A DNA stretch of 64,000 nt from Salininema proteolyticum (GTDB lineage Bacteria; Actinomycetota; Actinomycetes; Mycobacteriales; Micromonosporaceae), in assembly GCF_042685645.1 (NCBI RefSeq), contig NZ_JBHUNX010000001.1:2046001-2110000 (forward strand). The letters are read 5' to 3'. The notes below the pieces were generated by a model that was not told where the DNA came from, did no database searches, and saw nothing but the letters and a program-made list of their open reading frames with translations. This document shows, piece after piece, positions 34,109 to 42,190 of this stretch. The stretch's first letter is position 1; every line of letters starts with the position of its first letter. Position numbers and translations under genes: made by a program.

Positions 34109-34935
34109 CCGGAGGAATCATCACCGTGGCACCCACCGGTGCCGAAGTCTCGAAGGCGGACTTCCCACCGCTGCCCGTCACGCTCGACGAGCTGGTCGAC
34201 ACCGCCGTCTCCTGCGAGGAGGCCGGGGCGTCGATCATCCACGTGCACATCCGCGGCGAGGACGCCCTGCCGACGCTGGACCTGGGGCGGCTCACCGACA
34301 CCGTCGACGCCCTGCGGTCCGCCACCGACCTGGTCGTCCAGCTGTCGACCGGCGGGGCGGTCACCGACCCCGAGTCCGACCGCCTGCGCGTCCTCGACGC
34401 GCGGCCGGACATGGCCTCGTGCACCATGGGCACCGTGAACTTCGGCGACGCGGTGTTCATGAACCGCTGGGACTTCATCACCGAGCTGCACAAGTCCATG
34501 CGCGACAAGGGGGTCGTGCCCGAGTACGAGATCTTCGACCTGGGGCACCTCACCAACCTCGCCCGCCTGCTCGACAAGCACGGGCTGCCCCACGGCGGGC
34601 ACGTGCACGTGGACTTCGTCCTCGGCGTGCCCGGAGGGGCGTCGGGCGACGCGCCGACCGTGACGGCCATGGCCGACGCGGTGAGGCGCTACCTTCCGGA
34701 GGGGACGACCTTCTCCGCCACCGGGATCGGCAGGACCACCATGCCGGTCATGCTGACCTCGGTGGCGGCCGGCGGGCACCTGCGCGTCGGCATGGAGGAC
34801 ACCACGAGCTTCCGCCGGGGCGAGAAGGTCGCCTCCAACGCCCAGCTCGCGGAGCGGGCCGCCGACGCTCTGCGCCTGGCCGGACGCGAGGTCCTCGACC
34901 CTGAGGGAACACGTAAGCTGCTCGGTATCGGCTGA
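34105..34935 (+). CDS. kce: 3-keto-5-aminohexanoate cleavage enzyme (BKACE family)
   Basis: 276 residues. Zn-binding His46 and His48 lie in IIHVHIR, at the same numbers as in characterised Kce, and the later acidic pair is in RVGMEDTTSF. The N-terminal VAPTGAE and the HVHVDFVLGVPGG segment are typical of the DUF849/BKACE family. It reacts 3-keto-5-aminohexanoate with acetyl-CoA to give acetoacetate and 3-aminobutyryl-CoA. BKACE enzymes use several beta-keto acids; the surrounding kam genes point to the lysine substrate. It is translationally coupled to kamA. Confidence 0.93.
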   Translation: MTGGIITVAPTGAEVSKADFPPLPVTLDELVDTAVSCEEAGASIIHVHIRGEDALPTLDLGRLTDTVDALRSATDLVVQLSTGGAVTDPESDRLRVLDARPDMASCTMGTVNFGDAVFMNRWDFITELHKSMRDKGVVPEYEIFDLGHLTNLARLLDKHGLPHGGHVHVDFVLGVPGGASGDAPTVTAMADAVRRYLPEGTTFSATGIGRTTMPVMLTSVAAGGHLRVGMEDTTSFRRGEKVASNAQLAERAADALRLAGREVLDPEGTRKLLGIG

Positions 34936-34941
34936 GCCGCA

Positions 34942-34970
34942 CGGGGGCGGGCGATGAGCGCCCGCCCCCG
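34942..34970 (+). terminator. terminator of kamA-kce
   Basis: Perfect 12-bp arms 34942-34953 and 34959-34970 around ATGAG, 7 nt after the kce stop codon, followed by CTTCACC. Confidence 0.82.
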
Positions 34971-35076
34971 CTTCACCGTCCGCGCACCATGTCCAGATTC
35001 CGACAGGGCTGAGAATCCACAATGTCCTATCTCGCCTCGCCCCTCTCCTAGAGTCGGGGCGAGGAGGTAGTGAAAG

Positions 35077-35337
35077 ATGGGAATCGGATATCGGGCCGCG
35101 TCGGCGGTCCTCATCGCGGCGGTCGCCGCCGGGGCGGCCTCACCCGCCGCGGCGGCGCCCGCTCCGGAGCGGGCGGCGGCCTACGGCTATCTGGCCGAGG
35201 TCCACCACTCGAGTCACGCGGACCTGGAGGCTTGCCGGAAGGCGGGAGGGGAGCTGGTGCGCGACCGGACGGACGTCTTCGACTTCTCCTGCGCGCAGAC
35301 CGACGCGACATGGGGACTGTGGCTCAAGATCGGCTGA
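35077..35337 (+). CDS. small secreted protein (86 aa)
   Basis: A signal peptide occupies about residues 1-27 (AASAVLIAAVAAGAASPAAAA) with an AxA-type cleavage site. The mature part of about 60 residues has two Cys (EACRKAGG and FSCAQTD) that could form a disulphide, plus YGYLAEVHHSSHADLEAC and the end TWGLWLKIG. AGGAGGT lies 9 nt upstream of the ATG. Similar small extracytoplasmic proteins are common in actinobacteria without known function. Confidence 0.75.
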   Translation: MGIGYRAASAVLIAAVAAGAASPAAAAPAPERAAAYGYLAEVHHSSHADLEACRKAGGELVRDRTDVFDFSCAQTDATWGLWLKIG

Positions 35338-35438
35338 GGCCGGCGTGAGAGGCGCGCCCGGCGAGCCCGCGTCGCGGCCGCCGGAACGGCCCTGTGTTCT
35401 TGCGGGTGGGGACTCGTCGGACGCGCGGGGAGCGTCCA

Positions 35439-35479
35439 CCGCCGACCGGGACGGGACTGCCAGTCGTCCCGGTCGGCGG
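35439..35479. terminator. 15-bp stem-loop in the 35338-35572 gap
   Basis: CCGCCGACCGGGACG (35439-35453) pairs exactly with 35465-35479 across an 11-nt loop. It lies between the convergent secreted-protein gene and the gene ending at 35573. The rest of the gap shows an AT-rich patch near 35545-35575 but no gene. Confidence 0.65.
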
Positions 35480-35572
35480 CTGCTCAATCCGGAGGACATG
35501 CGTGTCCAATGACTCCAGTCTGCCCTGTACTGTCACGAGTCCTTCATAAATCCATCATAAATAGACAGACAA

Positions 35573-36004
35573 CTATTCATCTGGTTCTCCGGCCCGGCCC
35601 CGAGACCCCTCCCCGTCGGCGCCCGTCCCGCCGGACTCCCCCTCCGGTCCGCCGGTCAGCTCGTTCTCCGCCTCCATGAGGAACTCGATGGCCTCCGCCA
35701 ACGCCTCCGTCGCGTCGTCCACGGGCCCCTCCCCCTCCACCAGGTGGAGCAGGACGTGGCGTGCAGAGACCAGGCGCGCGGCGGCCGCGTTCAGCGTCGC
35801 CCCCGGCGTCGCCTCCAAGTAGCGGCGGGACCAGTCGAAGGCGGAGTCCTTGTCCAGCAGGAGAAAGGCCGTCGTCACATCGGTGACGGCCGCGACCTCG
35901 GCGACGAGTTCGGCCACGGGGGCGTCGTGACGGGGTTCTCGGCCCAGGGCGGTGAGCGCCTCCCTCCAGCGGTCACCGGGCTGCCGGGCTTGCGGTTGCG
36001 GCAT
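35573..36004 (-). CDS. hypothetical helical protein (143 aa)
   Basis: From ATG 36004 (MPQPQARQPGDRWREALTAL). Mostly helical and acidic: APVAELVAEVAAVTDVTTAFLLLDKDSAFDWSRRYLEATPG, then RHVLLHLVEGEGPVDDATEALAEAIEFLMEAENEL. It ends in a Gly/Glu-rich disordered tail. No Shine-Dalgarno, signal peptide or recognised domain is seen. It could be cotranscribed with the SpeE-like gene 78 nt upstream. Confidence 0.6.
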   Translation of the reverse strand: MPQPQARQPGDRWREALTALGREPRHDAPVAELVAEVAAVTDVTTAFLLLDKDSAFDWSRRYLEATPGATLNAAAARLVSARHVLLHLVEGEGPVDDATEALAEAIEFLMEAENELTGGPEGESGGTGADGEGSRGRAGEPDE

Positions 36005-36081
36005 ACGCCAAGGGTGGCACAGGTCGTCCACTTCGTCGCGGGAACAGCCGATATGTCCCCTGTCGCACCGCCCGGCGGGCG

Positions 36082-36906
36082 TCAGCGGAAGGCGCCCTTC
36101 GGCGGGACCGGCGAATCCATGGCGGCCTCGTCGCTCAGGGCGCGGGCGCCCGCGATGAAGTCGTCCAGCTCGGCTCCCTCGACCAGGCGGCACGGGAACG
36201 GGTCGGTGGCGAAACGCCGGCGCACGTCCTCGATCGGCAGAGGCGCGGCGGAGGCGAGGACGAGGATGTTCCCGAAGGTCCCGCCTCGGAGCACCGCGCC
36301 GGGCGCGGCAATCAGCGCGTGGGCGAACTCGGCGCGCACCGCCGACAGGGCCGAACGGGCGAACGTGCGCCGGCCGCCGTCGCAGAGATTGGCCGCGTAC
36401 AGACCGCCGGGGCGCAGCACCCTGGCGACCTCCCCGACGAACTCCCTGGTCGCGACGTGACCGGGTATGCGCGCGTCCTGGAAGACGTCGGTGATGATGA
36501 AGTCGTAGCAGTCCTCCGGGGCCTTCTCCAGCTCCTCCCGGGCGTCGCCGCAGCGCATCTTGACCTTCACGCCCTTCGGGAGCGGTGCGTCGGCGCGGAC
36601 GAGGTCGATGACCTCGCGGTTAGGCTCCACCGCCTGCTGGTAGGAGCGCGGACGCGCGGCCGCCACGTACCGGGCCAGGGCCAGGGCGCCGCCGCCCAGG
36701 TGGAGGGCGCGGATCGGCCGACCGGACGGGGCGGACGCGTCGATGAAATAGGAGATGCGGCGCATGTAGTCGGCGTCGAGGACCTTCGGATCCTCCGTGT
36801 CGATCGTCGCCTGGACCACGCCGTCCATGATCAGGTGGGCCAGTTCGGGACGGTCGCGGTCCCTCTCGAAGCGGGGACGGCCCGCCTCCCCTTCGCTCGC
36901 GGTCAC
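36082..36906 (-). CDS. spermidine synthase-like methyltransferase-fold protein
   Basis: About 274 residues from GTG 36906 (VTASEGEAGRPRFERDRD); the start is uncertain because the GAGGAG abuts the GTG, and an upstream ATG at 36972 is in frame. The Rossmann core has IRALHLGGGALALARYVAAARP, the acidic end of strand 2 in QAVEPNREVIDL, MRCGDAREEL and FIITDVFQDARIPG. The tetra-acidic aminopropyltransferase signature is only partly kept, so polyamine synthesis is not assured. It is divergent from mutM. Confidence 0.78.
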   Translation of the reverse strand: MTASEGEAGRPRFERDRDRPELAHLIMDGVVQATIDTEDPKVLDADYMRRISYFIDASAPSGRPIRALHLGGGALALARYVAAARPRSYQQAVEPNREVIDLVRADAPLPKGVKVKMRCGDAREELEKAPEDCYDFIITDVFQDARIPGHVATREFVGEVARVLRPGGLYAANLCDGGRRTFARSALSAVRAEFAHALIAAPGAVLRGGTFGNILVLASAAPLPIEDVRRRFATDPFPCRLVEGAELDDFIAGARALSDEAAMDSPVPPKGAFR

Positions 36907-37029
36907 CTCCTCGAGTCTACGCAGTGTCCCCGCCCACCCGGCGCCGTCTCCCAAGGGCCCGTTGCCCCTCATGCCGCATCGGGCCCCTCGCGAAGGAGGC
37001 ACCGCTCGAGCGGTGCCTATAGTGGAAGG

Positions 37030-37860
37030 ATGCCCGAGCTACCCGAAGTCGAGACCATCCGGCGCGGCGTCGACGCCAACTTCCGCGGCGCCGAGATCGC
37101 CGAGGCCGACGTCCTCCACCAGCGCGCCGTCCGCCGCCAGGCCGAGGGCGGCGAGTTCTTCGCCCAGTCCCTCGCCGGCGCGCGGATCACCGGGTCGTCG
37201 CGGCGCGGGAAGTACATGTGGCTGACGCTCGACTCCGGCCAGGCCCTGCTGTGCCATCTCGGCATGAGCGGACAGTTCCACGCCGTCACCGAGAAGATCC
37301 CGGCCCACCGCCACCTGCGAATCGCCCTGCGGTTCACCGACGGGCGCGAACTGTGGTTCGTCGACCAGCGGACCTTCGGAGGCATGGAGGTCACCGAGAT
37401 GGCCGACGGGCTACCCGAGCGGATCTCGCACATCGCCCCCGACGTCTTCGACCCCGCCTACGACGCCGACCGCGCCGTCGAACGCCTCCGCGCCAAGCGC
37501 AGCGAAGTCAAGCGGGTCTTGCTCGACCAGGGCTGGGTGAGCGGCATCGGGAACATCTACGCCGACGAGGCGCTTTGGAGGGCTGGCCTCAGCCCCGTCC
37601 GCTCGGGACACCGCGTCGGTACCGCCAAGGCCGCCGACCTGCTCTCCCACGTCACCGACGTGCTCACCGAGGCCGTCACCGCCGGGGGAACGAGTTTCGA
37701 CGAGCTCTATGTCAACGTCAACGGCGAGTCGGGGTACTTCGACCGCTCCCTCAACGCCTACGGGCGCGCCGGGCAGCCGTGCCGACGCTGCGAGACCGTC
37801 ATGCGCAAACGCGTCGTGGGAGGCCGCGCCACCCATCACTGTCCACATTGCCAACGATGA
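37030..37860 (+). CDS. mutM: formamidopyrimidine-DNA glycosylase
   Basis: 276 residues beginning MPELPEVE, in which Pro2 and Glu3 are the catalytic residues after Met removal. The beta-hairpin zinc finger at the end has four Cys (CRRCETVMRKR and THHCPHCQR). SSRRGKYMWLTL carries the conserved Lys, and QGWVSGIGNIYADEALWRAG is the helix-two-turn-helix. It removes 8-oxoguanine and FaPy lesions. The ATG follows GGAAGG at close distance. Confidence 0.95.
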   Translation: MPELPEVETIRRGVDANFRGAEIAEADVLHQRAVRRQAEGGEFFAQSLAGARITGSSRRGKYMWLTLDSGQALLCHLGMSGQFHAVTEKIPAHRHLRIALRFTDGRELWFVDQRTFGGMEVTEMADGLPERISHIAPDVFDPAYDADRAVERLRAKRSEVKRVLLDQGWVSGIGNIYADEALWRAGLSPVRSGHRVGTAKAADLLSHVTDVLTEAVTAGGTSFDELYVNVNGESGYFDRSLNAYGRAGQPCRRCETVMRKRVVGGRATHHCPHCQR

Positions 37861-37879
37861 GAACCGGGGCGCCACATCT

Positions 37880-38824
37880 ATGTACACTGGGTATGTGGAC
37901 GACGTACTCCGCCTGATCCCCTCCGATCTTCCCGTGATCGCCAATCTGCGCCGAAACACCTCCGCGCATGCCTGGCTCGCCAGGCTGCCCAACCTGATCT
38001 CCCACGCCGCCCACCGCTTCAACCTCCACTTCCTCGAACCGTTCCACAAGGGCAGCTGCTCCTGGGTCGGACGCGCGCGACGGAGCGACGGCACCACGGT
38101 CGTCGTCAAGATCGGATGGCCGCACCCCGAGATGCTGACCGAACCCGAGGCGCTGCGGCTGTGGAGCGGCGGCCCGGCCGTGGAAGTGATCGACGAGGAC
38201 TGGCCCAACAACATCCTCGTGCTCGAGGACGTCCGGCCGGGAAACTCGCTGGCCGACCACGACGACCCGGTCGAAGCCCTGCGCGCCGGCCTCAAGGTGC
38301 TCGGCGGACTCTGGGCGGCCGAGGTGCCCGACTCCACCTCCGTCGAAGGGCTCCCGCTCGTCGCGATGAACCAGGCCGCTGGGGCCGAGAAGCACCTCCC
38401 CCGCGCTCCCGGCGACTTCGACCGCGACCTGCTGCTGGAGGGCCTGGAGAGTTTGCGCACGCTTTCGGGGGACGCCGAGAGTTCCGTGCTGCTTCACGGG
38501 GACTTCAACCCCGGCAACGTCCTCCGCCACGGCGCCCAGGACTGGGTCGCCATCGATCCCAAGCCGTTGCTCGGAGACCCCGCCTACGATCTCGGCCCGC
38601 TCTGGACCCAGGTGTCCGATGACCCGGACGACCTGCCGGGACTGCTGGAGATCGCCGCCGAAACGACCGGTCTCGACGCGCGCCGCATCGCCGGCTGGGC
38701 GCTGGCCCGCCACGCGGAATCCGTTCTGACCTGCCTGGGCGAGGGCGACGAGGACGGCGCTCGCGAGTGGATGGCCGACGCGGAGGCCGTCCGCGGCGTC
38801 CTGCGAGGGCTGGACGCGGCCTGA
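37880..38824 (+). CDS. aminoglycoside/streptomycin 6-kinase-like phosphotransferase
   Basis: About 314 residues of the APH(6)/hydroxyurea kinase type. The N-lobe has TTVVVKIGWPHPEMLTEPEALRLW, the catalytic loop is LLHGDFNPGNVL, and the metal-binding segment is VAIDPKPLLGDPAYDLGPLW. The ATG at 37880 lacks a Shine-Dalgarno; TACACT at 37883-37888 could be a -10 element driving a leaderless start at GTG 37895. It lies 19 nt after mutM. The family inactivates streptomycin in producers, but many homologues have unknown small-molecule substrates and resistance should not be assumed. Confidence 0.82.
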   Translation: MYTGYVDDVLRLIPSDLPVIANLRRNTSAHAWLARLPNLISHAAHRFNLHFLEPFHKGSCSWVGRARRSDGTTVVVKIGWPHPEMLTEPEALRLWSGGPAVEVIDEDWPNNILVLEDVRPGNSLADHDDPVEALRAGLKVLGGLWAAEVPDSTSVEGLPLVAMNQAAGAEKHLPRAPGDFDRDLLLEGLESLRTLSGDAESSVLLHGDFNPGNVLRHGAQDWVAIDPKPLLGDPAYDLGPLWTQVSDDPDDLPGLLEIAAETTGLDARRIAGWALARHAESVLTCLGEGDEDGAREWMADAEAVRGVLRGLDAA

Positions 38825-38940
38825 GCGGCCGTTCCGGGGCGCCCAGCTGCTCGGTGCGGGGGTTCCGCGCCCTGTGGCCTACGCGTCCACTCGGTGGAAC
38901 GCGTGGCCGGAAGGGTCGGAACCGGACTACCATGGACCGC

Positions 38941-39510
38941 ATGACCACACCGCACGCAGTTCTCGGAAACCCGATCGACGGACAGACGCCCGAAGGCCTC
39001 CAGACGGCCTATTTCGGCATGGGGTGCTTCTGGGGAGCGGAGCGGATGTTCTGGCAGACCGACGGCGTATGGACGACCGCCGTCGGGTACATGGGCGGTT
39101 CCAAGGCGAACGCGACGTACGAAGAGGTCTGCTCCGGCTCGACCGGACACGCCGAGGTCGTCAAGGTCGTCTTCGACCCTTCGCAGGTGCCCTTCGAGGA
39201 GATCCTGCGGAAGTTCTGGGAGAACCACGACCCCACCCAAGGGAACAAGCAGGGCAACGACATCGGCACCCAGTACCGGTCCGTCGTCTTCACGACCACT
39301 CCCGAGCAGCTCAAGGCCGCCGAGGAGTCTCGGACGGCCTTCCAGCCCGTCGTGGCCGAGGCCGGGTACGGACCCATCACCACGCACATCGCGCCCGCCG
39401 GCGACTTCTGGATCGCCGAGGACTACCACCAGCAGTACCTGCACAAGAACCCGCAGGGCTACTGCAATCTCGGCCCTAATGGAATGAGCTGCCCCATCGG
39501 CATCGCCTGA
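38941..39510 (+). CDS. msrA: peptide methionine sulfoxide reductase A
   Basis: 189 residues. The active-site motif GCFWGAER holds the catalytic Cys near residue 29; GYMGGSKANATYEEVCSGSTGHAEVVKV and FWENHDPTQGNKQGNDIGTQYRS are family signatures; resolving Cys are likely in YCNLGPNGMSCP at the C-terminus. It reduces methionine-S-sulfoxide in proteins. An in-frame ATG three codons earlier (38932) is an alternative start; neither has a strong Shine-Dalgarno. Confidence 0.95.
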   Translation: MTTPHAVLGNPIDGQTPEGLQTAYFGMGCFWGAERMFWQTDGVWTTAVGYMGGSKANATYEEVCSGSTGHAEVVKVVFDPSQVPFEEILRKFWENHDPTQGNKQGNDIGTQYRSVVFTTTPEQLKAAEESRTAFQPVVAEAGYGPITTHIAPAGDFWIAEDYHQQYLHKNPQGYCNLGPNGMSCPIGIA

Positions 39511-39595
39511 ACCTACTCCGGGATATAGGACCATCACCAGTACAACGTGAGTTCAAACTGCCGGAGAACCCCGATGGCATCATCTAGGAGGTTTC

Positions 39596-40078
39596 ATGAT
39601 CGGTGACCTCGTCGCCGGACTCGTCACCGATGTCGTGGGAGCCGGTATTTTCGAGAAGCTCCGGCGCTCCCGCCGCAGAAAACGCACTGAACAAGTGTCC
39701 GTGGCCGAGCCGAAAAACTTTCCCGGAAGTCAGGGAGGACACGCCCCCTATTACCGATCGGTCTACCGGCGATTCGCAATAGGATCAGTCGCCCTTGCTC
39801 GCGTGGATCTAGTGGAACGCCGATGGGTCGCCGATTCCTCAGTCCCGGCAGATCTCGTAGCGCTGAGGGTCGACGGTAAGGCTGCCGATTGGGATAAGGT
39901 CAGAAGACAGGCAATCCCGCGTGGGTATTTCGCTTTGTCGACGCTGCCCGGAGGACCGGAGGAGATCAACACCGCCACCGTCGGGTTGTGCCCTGACAAA
40001 GCGGTGCTTGGCTGCGTAGAAGACATTTACCTGGTGCAGCCGATCTACGTAGATCCCAAAGGCGAACGACTCCGTTGA
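39596..40078 (+). CDS. hypothetical protein (160 aa)
   Basis: Well-supported start (TAGGAGGTTTC before ATG). The N-terminus MIGDLVAGLVTDVVGAGIFEKLRRSRRRKR looks like a short hydrophobic helix followed by a basic cluster. The remainder (YYRSVYRRFAIGSVALARVDLVERRWVAD; NTATVGLCPDKAVLGCVEDIYLV) is probably a beta-rich domain. Codon use is less GC-extreme than its neighbours, and the following DNA to 40254 holds no gene, in keeping with an accessory island beside the IS element. Function is unknown. Confidence 0.65.
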   Translation: MIGDLVAGLVTDVVGAGIFEKLRRSRRRKRTEQVSVAEPKNFPGSQGGHAPYYRSVYRRFAIGSVALARVDLVERRWVADSSVPADLVALRVDGKAADWDKVRRQAIPRGYFALSTLPGGPEEINTATVGLCPDKAVLGCVEDIYLVQPIYVDPKGERLR

Positions 40079-40254
40079 CTGGGCGGCACGCCCGTTCCCG
40101 AGCAGCATCTTCCACGACTAGCGGGGCTGCATGCGTCCCTTTGGCAACCCCGTAGGAGACGATTCCTGCCACAGCAGAGTCTGCGCCTTCCCCGGATTCT
40201 AAGCTCAATAATCGCCCCGCCGGGCGAACGCTCAAATTCCGAATTGACATCAGA

Positions 40255-40483
40255 TCAGGCACCGCATTCGGCAACATCGTCGGATACGCACGCGAACCAG
40301 TCGGCCAGGGTCCGGCATTCCGAAGTGAGCTCCCATCCGGGAGTGGCGTAGTCATGTACGACGATCACCTTCCCTACTAGATCAGGCTCCGACGCGTCGT
40401 TGACCACGCATGCTACGTCGTCGGAGTCCACCCTTTCAGCGAAGCAGACCACATTTCGAGTCGGATAACGCCTGTTCAATCCC
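40255..40483 (-). pseudogene. 3' remnant of a gene truncated by the IS element
   Basis: An open frame on the minus strand runs from inside the IS terminal repeat to a stop at 40255. The part outside the IS encodes LNRRYPTRNVVCFAERVDSD, DDVACVVNDASEPDLVGKVI and VVHDYATPGWELTSECRTL, which recalls the C-terminal part of SMI1/KNR4 (SUKH)-type immunity-like proteins. The only start codons available are in the IS end, so the 5' part has been displaced or lost. No matching N-terminal half was found on the far side (41442-41707), so sequence may have been deleted or scrambled. Confidence 0.6.
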
Positions 40484-41441
40484 GGAGCTTCATGCAATTG
40501 TCTCGTGTGGGTGGCATGCTGCGTGTGCAGGGGATTTGACTACTCGCGAGTCGGGAACCTGGCGGCGACGGCAGCGCCCGTCGTGAGATCGCTGGGATAT
40601 GAAAACAACAGAAGCGATCAAGAACAGGGCGCTGCCTCCTCTTGACCATACGACCGGTCTGTCCTACAGGCAACTGGCATCTCTCGCGCACGGGGTCGAG
40701 AGAACGATCGGGCCGTGGCAGCCGGCCACCGGACGCCAGAAGTCCCTCTCGGTGTTCATGGCCGTGGTCGTCACCGTGAACTACCTGCGCCGCAACGACT
40801 GTCAAGAAGCCGTTGGCGAACACTTCCTCGTCTCCCAATCCACTGTCTCCCGCTACATCAAGGAGCTGGAACCGGTCGTGTCGGTCCTGCTCGACGACCT
40901 CATGGCGCGCCTGCGGGCCGCTGCTTTGGCCGAGGCGCTGATCGTCGACGGGTTCCTCGTCCCCACCGGGGAGCGGAAGTGGTTCGACGGCCTCTATTCC
41001 GGCAAACGCCACGACACCGGAGCGAATCTACAGGCCATCGCCACCCTCCACGGCCGGGTCATAGAACTCTCCCCACCGCTGCGGGGATCAGTCCATGACT
41101 CCCGCGCGTTCACCGACACCGGCCTTGACAAGGTCTACAGGGTCCACTGCAGCCCTGAAGGTCCCGGCATGCTCGGCGACAAGGCCTACATCGGGAAAGT
41201 ACCCATCACTCCAGTCCGGAAACCGGCCTACCGCAACCTGACCGAGGAGGAGCGAGAGTTCAACCGCGGCATCAAATCCCACCGCGCCGCGGTGGAACGA
41301 GGCATCTCCCACCTGCGCAACTGGCGAATCCTAGCCACCGGCTACCGCCGACCCCTCCGCTACCTCTACCGAACCTCACAGACCGTCATGAAACTCGAAC
41401 AGTACGCGATTCACCCAGAAGAGGCTTTTGCATGAAGCTCC
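40484..41441 (+). mobile_element. IS5-group-like insertion sequence (958 bp)
   Basis: Bounded by 14-bp perfect inverted repeats: GGAGCTTCATGCAA at 40484-40497 and its complement at 41428-41441. It encodes a single DDE transposase. A clear target-site duplication is not visible beside the ends (flanks CCC and CGC), so it may be very short or altered. Confidence 0.88.
40599..41435 (+). CDS. IS transposase, DDE_Tnp_4 (HARBI1-like) type
   Basis: 278 residues. The N-terminal helix-turn-helix part (SLSVFMAVVVTVNYLRRNDC, then FLVSQSTVSRYIKEL) precedes the DDE core: Asp in ALIVDGFLVPTG, Asp in LGDKAYIGK and Glu in AAVERGISHLRNWRIL. The KRHDTGANLQAIATLHGRVI strand is typical. The frame is intact, so the element may be active. 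The stop codon lies inside the right inverted repeat region. Confidence 0.92.
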   Translation: MKTTEAIKNRALPPLDHTTGLSYRQLASLAHGVERTIGPWQPATGRQKSLSVFMAVVVTVNYLRRNDCQEAVGEHFLVSQSTVSRYIKELEPVVSVLLDDLMARLRAAALAEALIVDGFLVPTGERKWFDGLYSGKRHDTGANLQAIATLHGRVIELSPPLRGSVHDSRAFTDTGLDKVYRVHCSPEGPGMLGDKAYIGKVPITPVRKPAYRNLTEEEREFNRGIKSHRAAVERGISHLRNWRILATGYRRPLRYLYRTSQTVMKLEQYAIHPEEAFA

Positions 41442-41707
41442 CGCGCTCCTCGCTTCTCCCTGAGCATCACCCAAGAGCGACCACGGATACAGGACACGCT
41501 CACGCAGACTTTGAATGGTTGCGAAGGTTCGTGCAAGTTCAGGGTGCCTTCTCATCGTGGCACGGAACCATGTGGACATCCGAGCACCGGTCTTTCTCTC
41601 TTCATTCGAGCGCGAAGAGCCCGAACTTGCCATTTTCGGCATGAACCTAATTAAAATCGCAGGTCTGTCCCTTGCAAGCTGCAGTAGCCCTTTAAGAGCC
41701 TCCGTTC

Positions 41708-42043
41708 CTACTCCCCGAGGAGTTCGGCGAGGTCCACACTGTCCAGCTTCTGCATGGGATCGGCTTTGAGGGACTTGCTGAAACGGACCCCCGCGTCGCG
41801 CAGGACATCGTGGACGGGCGGACTGTCCGGATTGCCCCAGTGGAAACCGTCGGAGACACGGCCGTCAGAACGCAGGACCCGATAGGCGTTGTGCACGATG
41901 TCGTGGGTGAGGTAGCGGGCGATCTGGCGCGGACCCCGGCCCACGGCCTTCCCGAGTTCGCCATAACTGGTCCAGGTGCCGTCGGGCAGGCTCGAGAGGA
42001 TGCGGTCCACATCGTCCTGCCAGGAGTAGTCGGTCTCGTTCAT
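41708..42043 (-). CDS. alkyltransferase-like (ATL) MGMT-family DNA-binding protein
   Basis: 111 residues, matching the C-terminal DNA-binding domain of O6-alkylguanine-DNA methyltransferase: GTWTSYGELGKAVGRGPRQIARYL has the recognition helix and Arg finger region. The PCHR motif that carries the acceptor Cys reads NAYR in HNAYRVLRSDG, so no alkyl transfer is possible. ATL proteins bind O6-alkylguanine, flip it and hand it to nucleotide excision repair (UvrA). The region 41442-41707 upstream/downstream of the IS contains no convincing gene. Confidence 0.85.
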   Translation of the reverse strand: MNETDYSWQDDVDRILSSLPDGTWTSYGELGKAVGRGPRQIARYLTHDIVHNAYRVLRSDGRVSDGFHWGNPDSPPVHDVLRDAGVRFSKSLKADPMQKLDSVDLAELLGE

Positions 42044-42190
42044 AGCAACCCGATTGTAGGACAGCGATATGAGACCCTCCGGGAACGGTCGGTGAATCTC
42101 GCCGGCTCCGGCGGGTCTACTCGTGTGAACGGGATTTCCCGGTGATCCGGGTTCGGAAATACGGGAACGCCTTCACCACACGCCGATTCC

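Noticed and set aside
37880..38824. Aminoglycoside resistance gene
   Set aside because: The family match is clear, but chromosomal actinobacterial members often have unrelated substrates and there is no antibiotic cluster nearby; described as kinase-like only.
41376..41642. Leftward 88-codon frame beyond the IS right end as the missing N-terminal half of the truncated gene
   Set aside because: Its product shows no resemblance to SUKH-type N-termini, has weak codon bias, and the frame runs into the IS sequence.
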